Shown piece after piece: positions 1-10,924 of a stretch of 64,000 nt of DNA. The stretch's first letter is position 1; each line of letters starts with the position of its first letter. The DNA lies in assembly GCA_021464245.1 (NCBI GenBank), contig JADCRB010000013.1, forward strand, positions 7,551,445 through 7,615,444, given 5' to 3'. Origin of the DNA: Carallia brachiata (Eukaryota > Streptophyta > Magnoliopsida > Malpighiales > Rhizophoraceae). Below the pieces are notes generated by a model. It made no database searches. It worked only from the letters and a program-made list of their open reading frames with translations, and was not told where the DNA came from. The position numbers and the translations under genes were made by a program.

Positions 1-1873
1 GTAATGGATGACAAGTTTATTTAATCGGATTTATTGTACATCTAATTATTTTGACAAACAAATTCAAAAATTTTATAAATAATTTTTTTAATCCAATGAC
101 ATCATTTATGTCCCATGCCCATGCTCTATAAAATAAGGGCTAAACCACAATCTGTCGAGCAGTTTAAACAATAAAAATTTTCATAATAAACTAGTTTGTC
201 TTTGTAAGACAACAGACACAATACGCAATTTTTTTTTTGAACATAGATGCAATATACACTTGGCGATTGAAACTGTGAAAGGCGCATGAAAATTGACTAC
301 CTCTTTTTTAATATAATTTACGTATAATTTTGTACAACATAATAAATATTTTCTATTTAAAATAAAATAAATATGTATAATACAAAATCATAAGGGAGCA
401 AATAGGTAAACCGAGTGCTATAAACCGAAGGGTAAACTTATTGACGTGGATGCACTGCTAGCAAGGTTGGTTGGAATTAAACAAGCCACATCATCTATCC
501 TATGTGTAAAAGTGGGTCGGAATATTGAAATATATAAAAAAAAAAAAAAAATGCGCCTAGGGTTCTAGGGTTCTCTTCTCTGTTACAATCGAAGAAAAGC
601 TTTTAAAGGATCTTTGAGCTACGAATTTGGAATTACAATGCAAAAGAGTATCGATGTTGTCTGGGTATAGGAAGTTAATTCGACAGTTGGGAGGAACATT
701 TACGTTGACTGTCCTCTTTGATTGTGGTTAGTTAGATGAATTAGTAGAACCAGTTATTGTTACGGGGGTAGAAAGTTAGAAATTTGTAAGCTTTTGTTGT
801 GTCCTCATAAACAGTAATTAGCAGAGAAAAGATATCGTTACAGGCGTCGGCGGGTTAGATCTGCATCTTTCCGGCGCCCCTTTTTTCTACTCAACCACTT
901 CTGTGGATCCCTCCTTACTTTTCCGAATTTTCGAGATGGTCCTACTTGCAAGAACACCCAACCATGAACAATGCCGTTTTCCAAATCGATTTGACGTTCT
1001 TCCGTGCGTTTCAATGGGTTTCCGTCGGCGCGAGAATGAAAATCACATTTATTTCAACCGACGTGTTTGGGGGCAAACTTTGGGAAATTGAAAAAATGTC
1101 AATTGCCACGTTTCATCTCTGTTCCACGTTGATATCCTTTTTTATTTGTTCCACATTGATACCCTTTTTTTATTTGTTCCATGTCATATGCCTGCACGCC
1201 TCGGTGCATTGCCTGATCAGATGCACAGAAATTTCAAATGTAGAGCTGTGTAAGTGTTGGATACACGTTAGACACGGATATACACTCAACACGTTTTGAA
1301 CACGTATCGAATACGTGAAGAAGTGTCCGATAAAAAAATTTTGCAAAAAAAATTGAAAATGCACGTCGAACATGATAAAGTGGAGTGTCAGACACAATTA
1401 TGATACGTTTGGAAAAAAAATTAAAAAAATAAAACAAAAATTGAAGACATTATAACCTGTCAGGTAGCATGTCGCCAATGGCTGGCTTATGAAGAAAATA
1501 ATGTTATAAATCTTAGTTAAATGTATGTTTCTGTTTACAAAAAAATCACCAAAAACAAGTCACCCTCTTTTCCTTCTTTTTCTTTCTTTCTTTTTTTTTT
1601 TTTTATTTTGATTTCAAAAAGAGGGGCGGCTTTCCCTTTTTTTTTTAATTTTTTTTTATTTTGCTTTAAAAGAGGTGCAGGATAGAAGAATTTTTTTTTT
1701 TAAGTTCTATTGTTATTTTATATTAGTATTTATTATATATTATAAAATCTCAAACATACTTAAAGAAATATTATAAAATTTATTTTAATAAAAAAATTAA
1801 ATTAAATTTAAAATCTATATTATATTTTTAAAAATAATATTTATTTAGATTTATATTTATATATAAACGCAAG

Positions 1874-1915
<42 letters not shown>
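1874..1915. repeat. Compound microsatellite (TA)n(CA)n
   Basis: An uninterrupted TA run passes directly into a CA run. It lies in the AT-rich spacer of duplication copy A. Confidence 0.9.
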
Positions 1916-2124
1916 TGTCCATATCATATCCAGATTTTAATTTTGTCAAGATAAACGTGTCGTTGTATTCGTATCTGTCTTATCTGTGTCGTCGTATCTG
2001 TATCTGTATAACCTTAATTGTCTGCGTTTCTTAAACTCTTTTCAAATCATAAATAAGTTATATTAAAAAATAAATAAAAATAACAATCAGCGTAATGTGA
2101 ACAAATAGGAATGACAAAACTATG

Positions 2125-3163
2125 GACCCGTTTGGAGATGCTATAAATTTTTTGTTACTGTTTCTTATTTTTTGTTTTTCTATTTTTACTATTTGCTGAA
2201 TTTTTTTTTATAAGAATAAAAAAGTAGATTAAAAAAGGATAGTGAAAAAAATGGTAAAAAGAGTATGAATAGAGGGAGAAAAATGGGAGAGAGAGAGATG
2301 GTAGAAAGAGAATGAGTAGAGAGAATGGCAGAGAGAAAAGAGAGAGAGAAGGTAGAGAAAGAATGATTAAACAGAATGGTAGAGAGAGAAAAATGAGAGA
2401 GAGAGGGTAGAGAGAGAATGAGTCAAAAGATGGCAGAGAGAGCAAATAGAGAGAGAGGGTACGAAAAGAATGAGTAAAGAGAATGATAGAGAGAGAAAAA
2501 TGAGAGAGAGAGATAAGGAGAGAATGAGTAGAGAGACTAGTAAAATGAAAAAAAAAGAGAGAGACTTTGGGTAGAGAGAGAATGAGTAGATAGAATGGTA
2601 GAGAGAGAAAAAAAATGAGAGAGAGTTTGGGTGGATAGAGAATGGTAGAGAGAGAAAAAGGAGAGAGAGAGGGTAAAGAGAGAATGAGTAGAGAGAATAG
2701 TAGAGCAAGAAAAATGAGAGTGCGAGTAGAGAGAGAGAAAAATGAGAGAGAGAAGGTAGAGAGAGTGAGTAGAGAGAATGGTTGAGGGAGAAAAAGGAGA
2801 GAGAGAGTCGGTAGAGGGAGAATGAGTAGAGAGATGGTAGAGAACGAAAAAGAAGAGAGACGGTAGAGAGAGAATGAGTTGAGAAAGAAAGAGTAAAGAG
2901 AGAAAAAATAGAGAGGGACAGAGAAATGATGAGTAAAAAGAGATATAGTGAAGAAAAGGTTGTAAGATTAAGTATAGATAAAAAAAAGTGAAAAATAAAA
3001 TAGGAAAGTATGTTTTATTGTTATCCCAATTTGTTTTTTATTAAAAAATGCTTTTAATTTTTTAACAAAAAAATAAAAAATTAAAACGATACTAAATATA
3101 TTTTTTGTTTTTTTATGAAAAATAAATAGAAAACAAAAAATTTAATCCATAGCAAACGATACG
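2125..3163. mobile_element. Purine-rich 1.04-kb insertion, MITE-like, with TATG duplication
   Basis: Copy B of the duplication keeps an uninterrupted sequence at 39691-39710 where copy A has this block, so the block is an insertion. It is flanked by TATG at 2121-2124 and 3164-3167. Its two ends are loosely inverted: both carry GTTTG near the edge and an AAATTTTTTGTT run slightly further in. The core (about 2240-2960) is almost pure GA-rich sequence built from imperfect units with the theme GAGAGAATGAGTAGAGAGAATGG. No transposase is encoded. Reading frames on the opposite strand here (Leu/Ser/Phe-rich) are by-products of the repeat. The superfamily is uncertain. Confidence 0.6.
2240..2960. repeat. 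Long GA-rich (homopurine) minisatellite
   Basis: About 720 bases are nearly all purine on the plus strand, with sporadic T. Imperfect units of roughly 40-55 bases recur with GAGTAGAGAGAATGG and GAGAGAGAAAAATGAGAG themes. A homopurine mirror-like tract of this length could adopt triplex structure; that is inference. Confidence 0.8.
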
Positions 3164-5088
3164 TATGTTGTTTAATTATTGAACGGAAGAGAGGGAGAAA
3201 GGAATCTTTTTCGTCGAGTAACAAATATATACCATCACCATATAGCCGCCGGTCTCTCTCTCTCTCTGTTTTTTATTTTGTTTTTTTTAGTCTTTATCTT
3301 TAGGAGGGGGTTGGTACAAACTTTTCGACTTATTTGTCAAAGGAGTTTGTTACCGACAATTTTTTTTTATCTTTTTTTTGATAATTATTAATTAAAAATT
3401 AATATATTAATATTTTTTAATGATAAATTTTAACTTTTAATTTTTTTATAGTCAATCAATATATAACACATCATTTAAAATTAAGGTGCTTAGTAAAGTT
3501 TTTTTTTTTAATAATTTATAAAACCTGAACAAAGAGGAAAATGTAATGGTTCTTCTGTTCAATAAGAGATACTTTCTTTTTTTGAAAAAAAATTTTGTTA
3601 AGTTTAAGCATCGGAAATAAAATTAGAATTGTTGAGATTAACCAAATTGCTCTGCCATCGAACTACACTTTATATATTTTTATGAGAAGGGAAACTTAAT
3701 AACAAGCACCGATGAATATAGTGGTGTAAAAATTTACAATAAAACTTAGGATCGGAACATCAAATTTCATTTATAATGAAAGCCCTCCTCTCCTGCTAAC
3801 TGAACTGACTCATGAAAAAAATATTGATGGAAATAATTCATATGAATTTCTATTATTCTACTCATTTTGAAGCCAAAGACAATTATGTGCAATCTTTTAC
3901 TATAAGGGCCTTGATATTGTCATACAGAAATCCAAGAGCATCACAAAGGTTTGGATTTCCAATGTTTCCTCTCGCAACTTTGTTCTTTAGCATAACAATC
4001 TTTAAATTTTTCTTCCGAATAATGGTAAAAGCTAGCGAGCTATAATGTCTTATAGAAATGAAAAAATTATTTAACTTAATTATAAAATGTCGCAAGGAAT
4101 CACAAATATAAAATAACTAATCAAAGCTTTTTATTTTTTGTTTTTAAAATAATTAATCAAAATTACTGATAAATTCTTATTCTCACTTTTTTTTTTTTTA
4201 AATTACACCTAGGTCGTCATTTCCGCCAACTCTGACCAGAAATGGGCCACTAACAGTAGTCGGTTTAGCAAATGGTTTTGGACTTTGCAAGTAAGGAACG
4301 GAAGAGGTGTCCCATTGAACGGGCACGCACTCCGAGTCTTGGACTCGAAGACTTCTCAAATGAATGGAGTTCCGATCCTTTCCAAAATTATTTCTTATTT
4401 CCTTTACCCCGTAATACAAAATCTAAACAAAATCCAATTAAATTCACTTTTTTATCGACACTCCAAAGGGCTCGTCGGTGTACTCCTCTCTACTATTTAA
4501 TTTGATAAGACCTCCAATCCATTATCACCCAGACCAAAGCGAACTCTTTTGCAATCCAGAGGCGTCGGTAATTTAATTATAAAAAATAATAACGTAGATA
4601 TATAATCATAAGTATAAAATTGATATATAAAATTTTAAATTGTTAAATAATAAAAATATATTTAATTTTAAAAAATAAAAATAATAAAATAATAATATAT
4701 TTTTTATTTATTTTTTAAAAATTATAAATTACTTAACTATATAATAGTCGCTTGAATCCTAATACGCCACGAGGAACCGATTGCTAGCGCTATCGTCCTC
4801 AGAATGCGGAATTCGTATGTGAGACATTCGAGGCAATGACGCCCGCGCGTGACCGTCCTCGTCTGACGCATTTTTGTAGTCAAATTTAACATTGGAAAAT
4901 ATGACTGTCAGTTAGAAAATTTTTGCAGTTTTCCAACTAATGAATGACCCAACGGTGTCCACATTTTTTGTCCACTTTGGAAAACATTTTCTCGGGCTTC
5001 TAGATGAGAATGTCCACGTGCTTGTGACTACGAATGAATGATTTAAAAAGTCTGCATTGGCGGCGAGAAGTTTCCGTGACTGATAAGT

Positions 5089-5675
5089 GAGATGTCAAAA
5101 CCGGACTTAATCAGATGAGTTAATTTAAATTTGTTCAAAAAATATGACTTAAATTCGGTTTAAAAAATAACTAAAATTTAAAATAATTTAAAAATATTAA
5201 GTTAAACTCTCAAATAACTTGTCTGACTTAAATTTTTTGTTCTTAAGAAAATAAAAAAGTAAAATAAAAAAAATTTAGTATATTTTATATGATAAAAAGT
5301 ATAGATTTTAGTATTTTTAATATAAATCTTAATTATAAATTTCTTTAGAATATTTATGAATTTTTTTATGTAATTTTAAATTTTATTTTAAATTTTTATA
5401 ATGTTTTAAAAAAGTTTCTTAAATTATTTTTTAATCTTATAATTTTCTTTAATTTATAAAAATTTTTAGCAAAATTTTTAAAATTTTAAATAAAAAATGT
5501 CACGTCATCATTTTGATAATAAGACTAATCTATAAGTTGACCCAAACTCGAACGCGAAGTGATTCAATCCAAAATGATTTGGAGATAACTTGACTTATAA
5601 ATAACTCAACCTGAAGCAACTTGAACTGAAAGTGACTCAACTCAAACTCGACCTAATAGTCTATTTCGACACCTC
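5089..5675. mobile_element. Candidate MITE-like insertion in duplication copy A
   Basis: The block starts GAGATGTCAAAAC and its end read from the other strand starts GAGGTGTCGAAAT, giving short imperfect terminal inverted repeats. Copy B runs directly from the sequence on the left (GTTTCCGTG, 43857-43865) into sequence like that on the right (CTCACCCAACC). This supports an insertion of about 590 bases in copy A. No coding capacity is seen and no clear target duplication was found. The inner sequence repeats short CAACTCGA/AACTTGA-type words. Confidence 0.45.
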
Positions 5676-6460
5676 TAGCCTCACCCCACCAAAATAATGT
5701 GGTGCATATTATTTATGTTAATTTACTTTTTTTTTTTTAAGAGAGTGTATATTAATTTACTATAAACAATAAAATTTTGCTGGAAGTAAAAAAGAGGAAC
5801 AAATGATATTTTTCCAAATCATCTGCTGGAAAGTTGATTATTCATTCCCTCTTGAAAAACCCATTTATTATTTATTGTGGATCCTTTTTGTTCCTTATTT
5901 TGGAGAACTGGAACCACTTTTTTTTTTCCTTGGTAATTTATTACACATTGTGGGTGCAATGTCCCTTTCCTTTTCTTTGTAAATCTAGACTGTTGTCCTC
6001 CCAGATCATATGTTGCAGTTGGATGGAATGTCCGTCCATACAATCTACGATCCGGCAGTTGATGAAGATGATCATCAGCTGTAAACGCACTTTCGTACGC
6101 AGAGAATCAATTATAATTTTTGTAACCAGGCAGATCCAAAAAAATTTTTTTAAATGGGGCAAAATTAATATATAAGAGTATGAAGGCAAAAAAAGGAATT
6201 GTGTAGGAATGAAAAATTAAGTGGGAACAAAAAATAATTTTTTTAGTTTTAAGAAAAGATAAACTCATATAAGAAGAAAGAGAGAGAATTAATATATAAG
6301 AGTATGTTAAGTTCAAATGATAACTAATTTTGTTGATAAAAATATAATTGAAAATTAGACTTATGAAAAAATAATTTTGAATAAAAAAATTTTATTCAAT
6401 CATATTTGAATAAAATATGAAACCTATAATAAGAAAACAAATAAGATTGAATCATATTTT

Positions 6461-6931
6461 ATTCAATTGAAAGAAGGCATCTTCCAATCACTTCCCTCGG
6501 TCTTCCACCATAGGTGCTGTGTCCTACTTTTGTTAAAAAAAAAAGAAAGATTCAATCATATTTGAATAATATGAAACCTATAAAGATTCAATCTTTTGTT
6601 TTCTCTTCCACCATAGGCTCGGGACGTTTCCAATTTGTGGGTTCGCATTCTACTGTATATTTGATTGTATTACCCCAGCTGATCATAATCTTGCCTCATG
6701 GGATATTTTCTTTTTGCCATGTTTTTTTTTCCTTCTTCTCCTTCAGTTGCAGCAAATTTCTTACCAGTGACCACCCGGTACTTTTGCATCAAATTTCACA
6801 TTTGATTCACTTCAATCATGAAGATCTTAAATCATTTTAATTATTTGCAGAAAACCTAATTGATTTCATATAGAATCAATGGTTTACCTGGCATAGGAGG
6901 ATGATTGGAAGATGCCTTCTTTCAATTGAAT
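6461..6931. repeat. Perfect 30-bp inverted repeats 411 bp apart
   Basis: Positions 6461-6490 and 6902-6931 are exact reverse complements. Between them lies an AT-rich segment with a partial direct duplication: the words ATATGAAACCTATA and CTTCCACCATAGG occur at about 6415-6515 and again at about 6575-6620. This could be a small non-autonomous element or a hairpin-forming locus. No gene is seen. Confidence 0.6.
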
Positions 6932-8623
6932 GTGAACTTGACGATAAGGCGTACAAACTAATCCAATACAACACTGGAGGTCACTGCTTTTGACGTTCAG
7001 AAGAAATGGAAACTTGACATAAAGTTAAAGAACAATAATTTGATTGAAGCAATATATTTTTTCTTTCCATTTTATACTCAAAATAATAGGGAAATATCTA
7101 CCAATTTGTATTTTTTTTATGAGTGAGGAGAAGACTTCACATATCCTTCAAATTAACAAAAATTCTCGATTAAGAATTAGAGAAGTATGTTAACAAAAAA
7201 AGCGATAGACAAAAAATAATATAGGAAATAAAATAATATAGAAGTATATCTACTAATTTGTATTTTTTCACAAATTCCATGAATTTGTATTATAGAATTA
7301 GTGGGACAGCTTCACATGTCCTTTGAGTTAGTAGAACGAATGTACTAAACAATATAGGAAATTCTTTTACTTTTGCATGTCCATAAACAATATAGGAGAT
7401 TTTTTACGTTAAACAATAATTTGTCCATAAACCATAGAGGAGATTTTTAACTACAAAGAAAATCAAGACCAAAAGGGTCCCATTTGGCGTAGATACAATA
7501 GAGAAAAAAAAAAAAAAACCAATTGAGAAGTTTCATGAATAATAATAAAGAGGAGATTTTTCTTAAAGTCCAATTTCAGAAAAAAAACTAATTATTTTGA
7601 AGTTTTTGGAAATAATGAGTATGAAAGCCAATTTTCATTTTCCATTAAATTTTAAAGAAATTATATTCATTAATTTCTTTTATTTTCTACTGAATAGATA
7701 ATTTTAAGGTTGAATCTAGAATATTTTTAGTTTTTTCTATTCTTTAAATTTACTAATAGTAAAAAGCGAAAAAAATAAATAGAATAATACAAAAATAGAA
7801 ATTTGGAATTTTTTTTATTTTTTGATTTCCCTAAATTTGAAAATTTGACATATAACAGAAAGAGGAAAATTACAAAATTTCTCTCAACTTCGATTTTATA
7901 TAATTTCTTTTAACAATTATAAGTGCGCGTAATTACTACACACCCTTATAAGGTGCATGTCCGTTTTTAAGTCTTTCATATCCCCATCTGAGGGCACATC
8001 ATGGCAGATATATTTCAGGGCTCAATTCACTTATAATTATTGTAATATAGTATTATAAGGTCGCAAAAAATGATATCATATTTGTGCGCAGTTAGTTCTT
8101 ATAATTATTACAGTTATTTTAGCACTTATTGATGATTTTCTTTTTGCTGATTTTTTCAAAAAGAGGTCTTTGATTGTTTCATATTGGTAATTGTTTGATT
8201 TTCAATCTTTTTTTTGATTGTTTTTAATCGCCTCTTTAATAATTGTTGTAAAATAAAATGACGATGCATAAAAGAACAACTACAATCATAATAATAAAAT
8301 TCCCTTAAGAAAAATGGACTTCTAACAACTAGGTCACGTTGTCCATGCAATTGCCTCTCCAAAAAATCCATTTATAGGACAATTATTATTTTAAACAGTT
8401 TTGACTATTTATCTTCCCTCGTCTTGCTACATATATATGAAGACTGTTATTTGTTGTGAAATTCAATGTCTATTGGCCAGCATCATCATGTGGTCCTTTT
8501 GTGTGGCACCTAGCTATGAGACGATTTTATTTTTGAACAATTAGTATTGCACCGCTTGCAAGATTTTTTCATCCTATTTGGACCATATATTATATGCAGA
8601 TTTATGAATACATCATTCTCATA
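6932..8623. other. AT-rich spacer without a recognisable gene
   Basis: No coding region is supported. There are short internal near-repeats around 7090-7440 (a phrase on the theme ATATAGGAGATTTTT recurs). A block at about 7953-8035 is also found at 28332-28405. Confidence 0.6.
7953..8035. repeat. Dispersed repeat, copy 1 (second copy near 28332)
   Basis: The word series GGTGCATGTCCGTTTTTAAG, then CATATCC, GGGCACATC and CAGATATATTTCAGG, appears with few changes at 28332-28405. Both are in the same orientation and both are followed by TTATAAGG-containing sequence. Family unknown. Confidence 0.6.
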
Positions 8624-8628
8624 GTGAG

Positions 8629-9276
8629 TGTAAAGGGTAAATTTCGAGTCTAAAACAATTAAACTCGAAAATCAAAAATAAATTACAAATAAAAATTTAA
8701 AATAAAAGAAAATTTACGTGGGGTCGATTTCCGTAGATCCTCCGATTAGTGTTCCTTTTTTGACTCCGTCAAGGGCTGCACGAGCTTGATCTTGACAGAA
8801 ATAATTTCCACCGCTTTTTCTTGAACTGGATATACTGAAACTGTATCTGATTTGGACGTTTTGACTACGTTTAGGAACCGTAGAGATTTGATCTGAGCCG
8901 ATCTGGCTTAATTTCACCGAGGGTCGAATGGACTTGTTATCGGATGAGCTGCCTGGATTTTTCTGAGGGCCGTATGAGGCTTAATCCCAGCCGAATTTGT
9001 AATATTTTGATTTTTTTTTTTAGATCTTTTTTTTTTCTTTTTTTTTTTTCGCCTGCTTCTTTTTTTTTTCGCTGCGCTCTATTTTCTGCGCTTCGCTGCT
9101 GGCTTCTGCTTGGATTTCAATTGGGGAGGCCAATTTATAGGCCTCCCCCATGCCTGTCTGCCACCAACCATTTGGTTGGGGACATTTAATTAAGTTGGCA
9201 GCTGCCAACCTTGACTTCAAGGTTAGCGGCTGCCAACCATATTAATTTTTTTTTTATTTTAATTTATTTGTTTACA
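8629..9276 (-). repeat. 3' LTR of the Tat element
   Basis: It starts TGTAAAGGG and ends TTTACA on the plus strand and matches 17723-18366 over its whole length. It contains poly-T blocks and a palindromic GC-rich patch with a TATAAAT on the minus strand (9133-9139). Confidence 0.95.
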
Positions 9277-9292
9277 AATGCCCCCACTTCAA
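9277..9292 (-). other. Polypurine tract of the Tat element
   Basis: Read on the minus strand, the bases just before the 3' LTR are GAAGTGGGGGCATT, a typical plus-strand priming tract for a gypsy element. Confidence 0.7.
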
Positions 9293-9311
9293 GGGTCGGT
9301 AAGTAAGAATT

Positions 9312-10019
9312 TTACAAAAATGATTCGAACCGAGTCTTGAAATCCAGTTTGAAATTTGGAAACGTCCTGATGAACATTGAATCTTGGAGTCTTCTATCTT
9401 TGAATATGTCTGCTGTTGTTGGATCGCAATAGGAATCTGATACGATCTTGAGAAAGTTAGCAGCCCAGCCAATATAAAAATTGAAGCCTTGGCTCCAGGT
9501 GCATTCGAGCTTCCATAGCTCGCAAAGGCTGGCAAAGGTTCTTTGAAGTTCCAAAGCTCTGGTGAGGATGATCCGGTAGGCAAAGAACTTGAACCTCCCC
9601 AAGAGGAAGGCCCAGGACCTTGGAACTTCAAGACCGGCACACAGAGAGACTGACTGTAGTGATGATTTCCAAGTCTGCTTCAATGTAAGGAGAGTATTTG
9701 GAACTTCCCTGTACGTCGCCGCATCCAAAGAAAGATTAGGATGATTGCAGCGTCTCATCCCTCTGTGGTAGTTGTGAACTAAGGAGAGTAGTTGGAACTC
9801 CATGACACCGATGGCGTTAGGGATCCCTCGAGAAAGACTACTCCTTCTTTTCTTAGCTCGTGCGCCTCCAACTTTTTGATCGAAGAACTTCCTGAGACAA
9901 GTGCAGAGACTAGCCATTTTCTTTTGAGAAAGAAGAGCTGAGGGGTGAGTATTATAACTCGGGAATGCAAGATATATATATACATGCGATAAAGATTTTT
10001 TTTTTTTTTGAAAAGTCAA
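9312..10019 (-). CDS. Unrecognised 235-codon ORF near the element's 3' end
   Basis: An open frame of about 235 codons lies between the homeodomain ORF and the polypurine tract, on the coding strand of the element. The product would start with a Lys-rich run and contain MASLCTCLRKFF, a basic patch with AKKRRSS, and several Trp and Phe residues. I recognise no domain. A second minus-strand frame is open over parts of the same span, so chance openness is a real alternative. If the upstream homeodomain is a captured gene, this region could be its 3' flank or a second additional ORF of the kind some Tat elements carry. Confidence 0.3.
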   Translation of the reverse strand: MTFQKKKKSLSHVYIYLAFPSYNTHPSALLSQKKMASLCTCLRKFFDQKVGGARAKKRRSSLSRGIPNAIGVMEFQLLSLVHNYHRGMRRCNHPNLSLDAATYREVPNTLLTLKQTWKSSLQSVSLCAGLEVPRSWAFLLGRFKFFAYRIILTRALELQRTFASLCELWKLECTWSQGFNFYIGWAANFLKIVSDSYCDPTTADIFKDRRLQDSMFIRTFPNFKLDFKTRFESFL

Positions 10020-10096
10020 AAAGAAGGTACGCAGATTCGAGTAGGGCCATCTACGTCCCTTTCCTGCATAAGAGACAAAAGAGGCAGCGGCTGACG

Positions 10097-10180
10097 CGTG
10101 TCACGAAAGTCGTTACCGTGTGTTGCAGAAGTCGTTGCCGTGTGCTGCGGAAGTCGTTGTGTGCTGCCAAAGTCGTTGCA
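10097..10180. repeat. Four imperfect ~21-bp tandem units
   Basis: Four head-to-tail units follow the pattern CGTGTGCTGCGGAAGTCGTTG, with boundaries at about 10097, 10117, 10139 and 10160. The repeat lies in the extra 3' region of the Tat element, where such elements are known to grow short tandem arrays. Confidence 0.75.
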
Positions 10181-10369
10181 CCTTATCTTGTCGGCCGTCC
10201 TAGCGGGGCCCAGGTGCAACTCCAAGTCAAGCTCGACCTCGTCTGATGGGCCGATGATGTTGACGTCGCTTTCCAGCTGGTTGATGCAAAGTTTCCATCT
10301 GAAAAGAGAGGCAAAGTTTCGCCGGAATGATTCCTTTCTGCTAGAAAAATTCCTCCTAGACTTAAGTAT

Positions 10370-10803
10370 CTAGGAGATGAACCCTTGGCTGACTCCGTAA
10401 GACCACCAGGACCAGCATGCATCTCCCATGGCTACGGCTTTGATGAACATACCGTGGAGAGACCATTGCAGTGGAAGAACTCGGACCTGCTTCATTTGAG
10501 GGCGAAGCTGTACAGTGGGATTTACTATCGGAACGACAGACTGTTCTTTGGAAAAAGCAGTTCTCAGTGCTGGTTTCTTCCTGCTTCTCCGATTCTGGAA
10601 CCAATAAAACACATTTTTTCCTTCGATTGCCCCGAGCGGCGCAATCGTGAGACAAGTTGGTAAATTTGAGATGCACTAGGAATAATACCTCCATTGTTGT
10701 GGAAGACTTCCTCCAAAATTTGCAGTTGTGCCATGGTCGGTTGCCACCTTGTGCGGGGTGACCTTTCTTCTCCCTTGTCTTGAGGTTCTGCAACTGGTTC
10801 CAT
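10370..10803 (-). pseudogene. WUSCHEL-related (WOX-type) homeodomain carried inside the retrotransposon
   Basis: The frame opens with ATG at 10803-10801 and a short acidic leader. From about residue 18 it then reads a homeodomain: TRWQPT, then QLQILEEVF for helix 1, a long loop with NNGG and IPSASQI leading into helix 2 with LVSRLRRSG. A one-base loss in an A-run near 10613 throws the rest into the next frame, where NVFYWFQNRRSRKK, the WOX recognition-helix signature, is read down to a stop at 10370. NVFYWFQN is specific to the plant WOX family, and the loop length agrees with WUSCHEL as I remember it. The downstream part contains VLPLQWSLHG, only weakly like the WUS-box. WOX proteins are nuclear transcription factors for stem-cell and meristem control. 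The sense strand is that of the element, after integrase and before the 3' LTR. The domain call is firm. Whether the break is real or an assembly error is open. Confidence 0.85.
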
Positions 10804-10887
10804 CTTTCTTGTGGCAGAGGAGCAAAGGTCTTGGTATGTGGTGAAGATCGGTTGAGACTGATGCTGAGTTTCAGACTCAAACCCTCC

Positions 10888-10912
10888 GGTTTTATATTTT
10901 TGGGCCGTTCAC
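10888..10912 (-). promoter_or_regulatory. TATA-like motifs upstream of the homeodomain ORF
   Basis: On the minus strand the words AATATAAAACC (about 10887-10897) and GTATAAACTG (about 10914-10923) lie 85-120 bases before the homeodomain ATG at 10803. The spacing would suit a private core promoter with a short leader. Chance occurrence in AT-rich DNA is possible. Confidence 0.3.
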
Positions 10913-10924
10913 AGTTTATACTCA

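Larger units (their letters stand above)
1..6065 (+). repeat. Segmental duplication, copy A (non-coding)
   Basis: This stretch matches 39105-44520 in the same order and orientation, interrupted by insertions. Anchors visible by eye include the shared run at 140-180 and 39412-39450, the block near 3600-3720 and 41490-41610, the block at 4200-4330 and 42262-42420, the block at 4980-5080 and 43770-43860, and the block at 5810-5900 and 44190-44300. No convincing coding region is seen. The short reading frames inside it are AT-rich or lie in simple sequence. Copy A differs from copy B by the purine-rich insertion at 2125-3163 and a second inserted block at 5089-5675. Divergence is high, with many substitutions and indels, so the duplication is old. 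Outer limits are approximate. Confidence 0.75.

Noticed and set aside
2155..2708. Minus-strand open frames rich in Leu, Ser and Phe
   Set aside because: They are the complement of the GA minisatellite; the amino acids only reflect the CTCTCT repeat.
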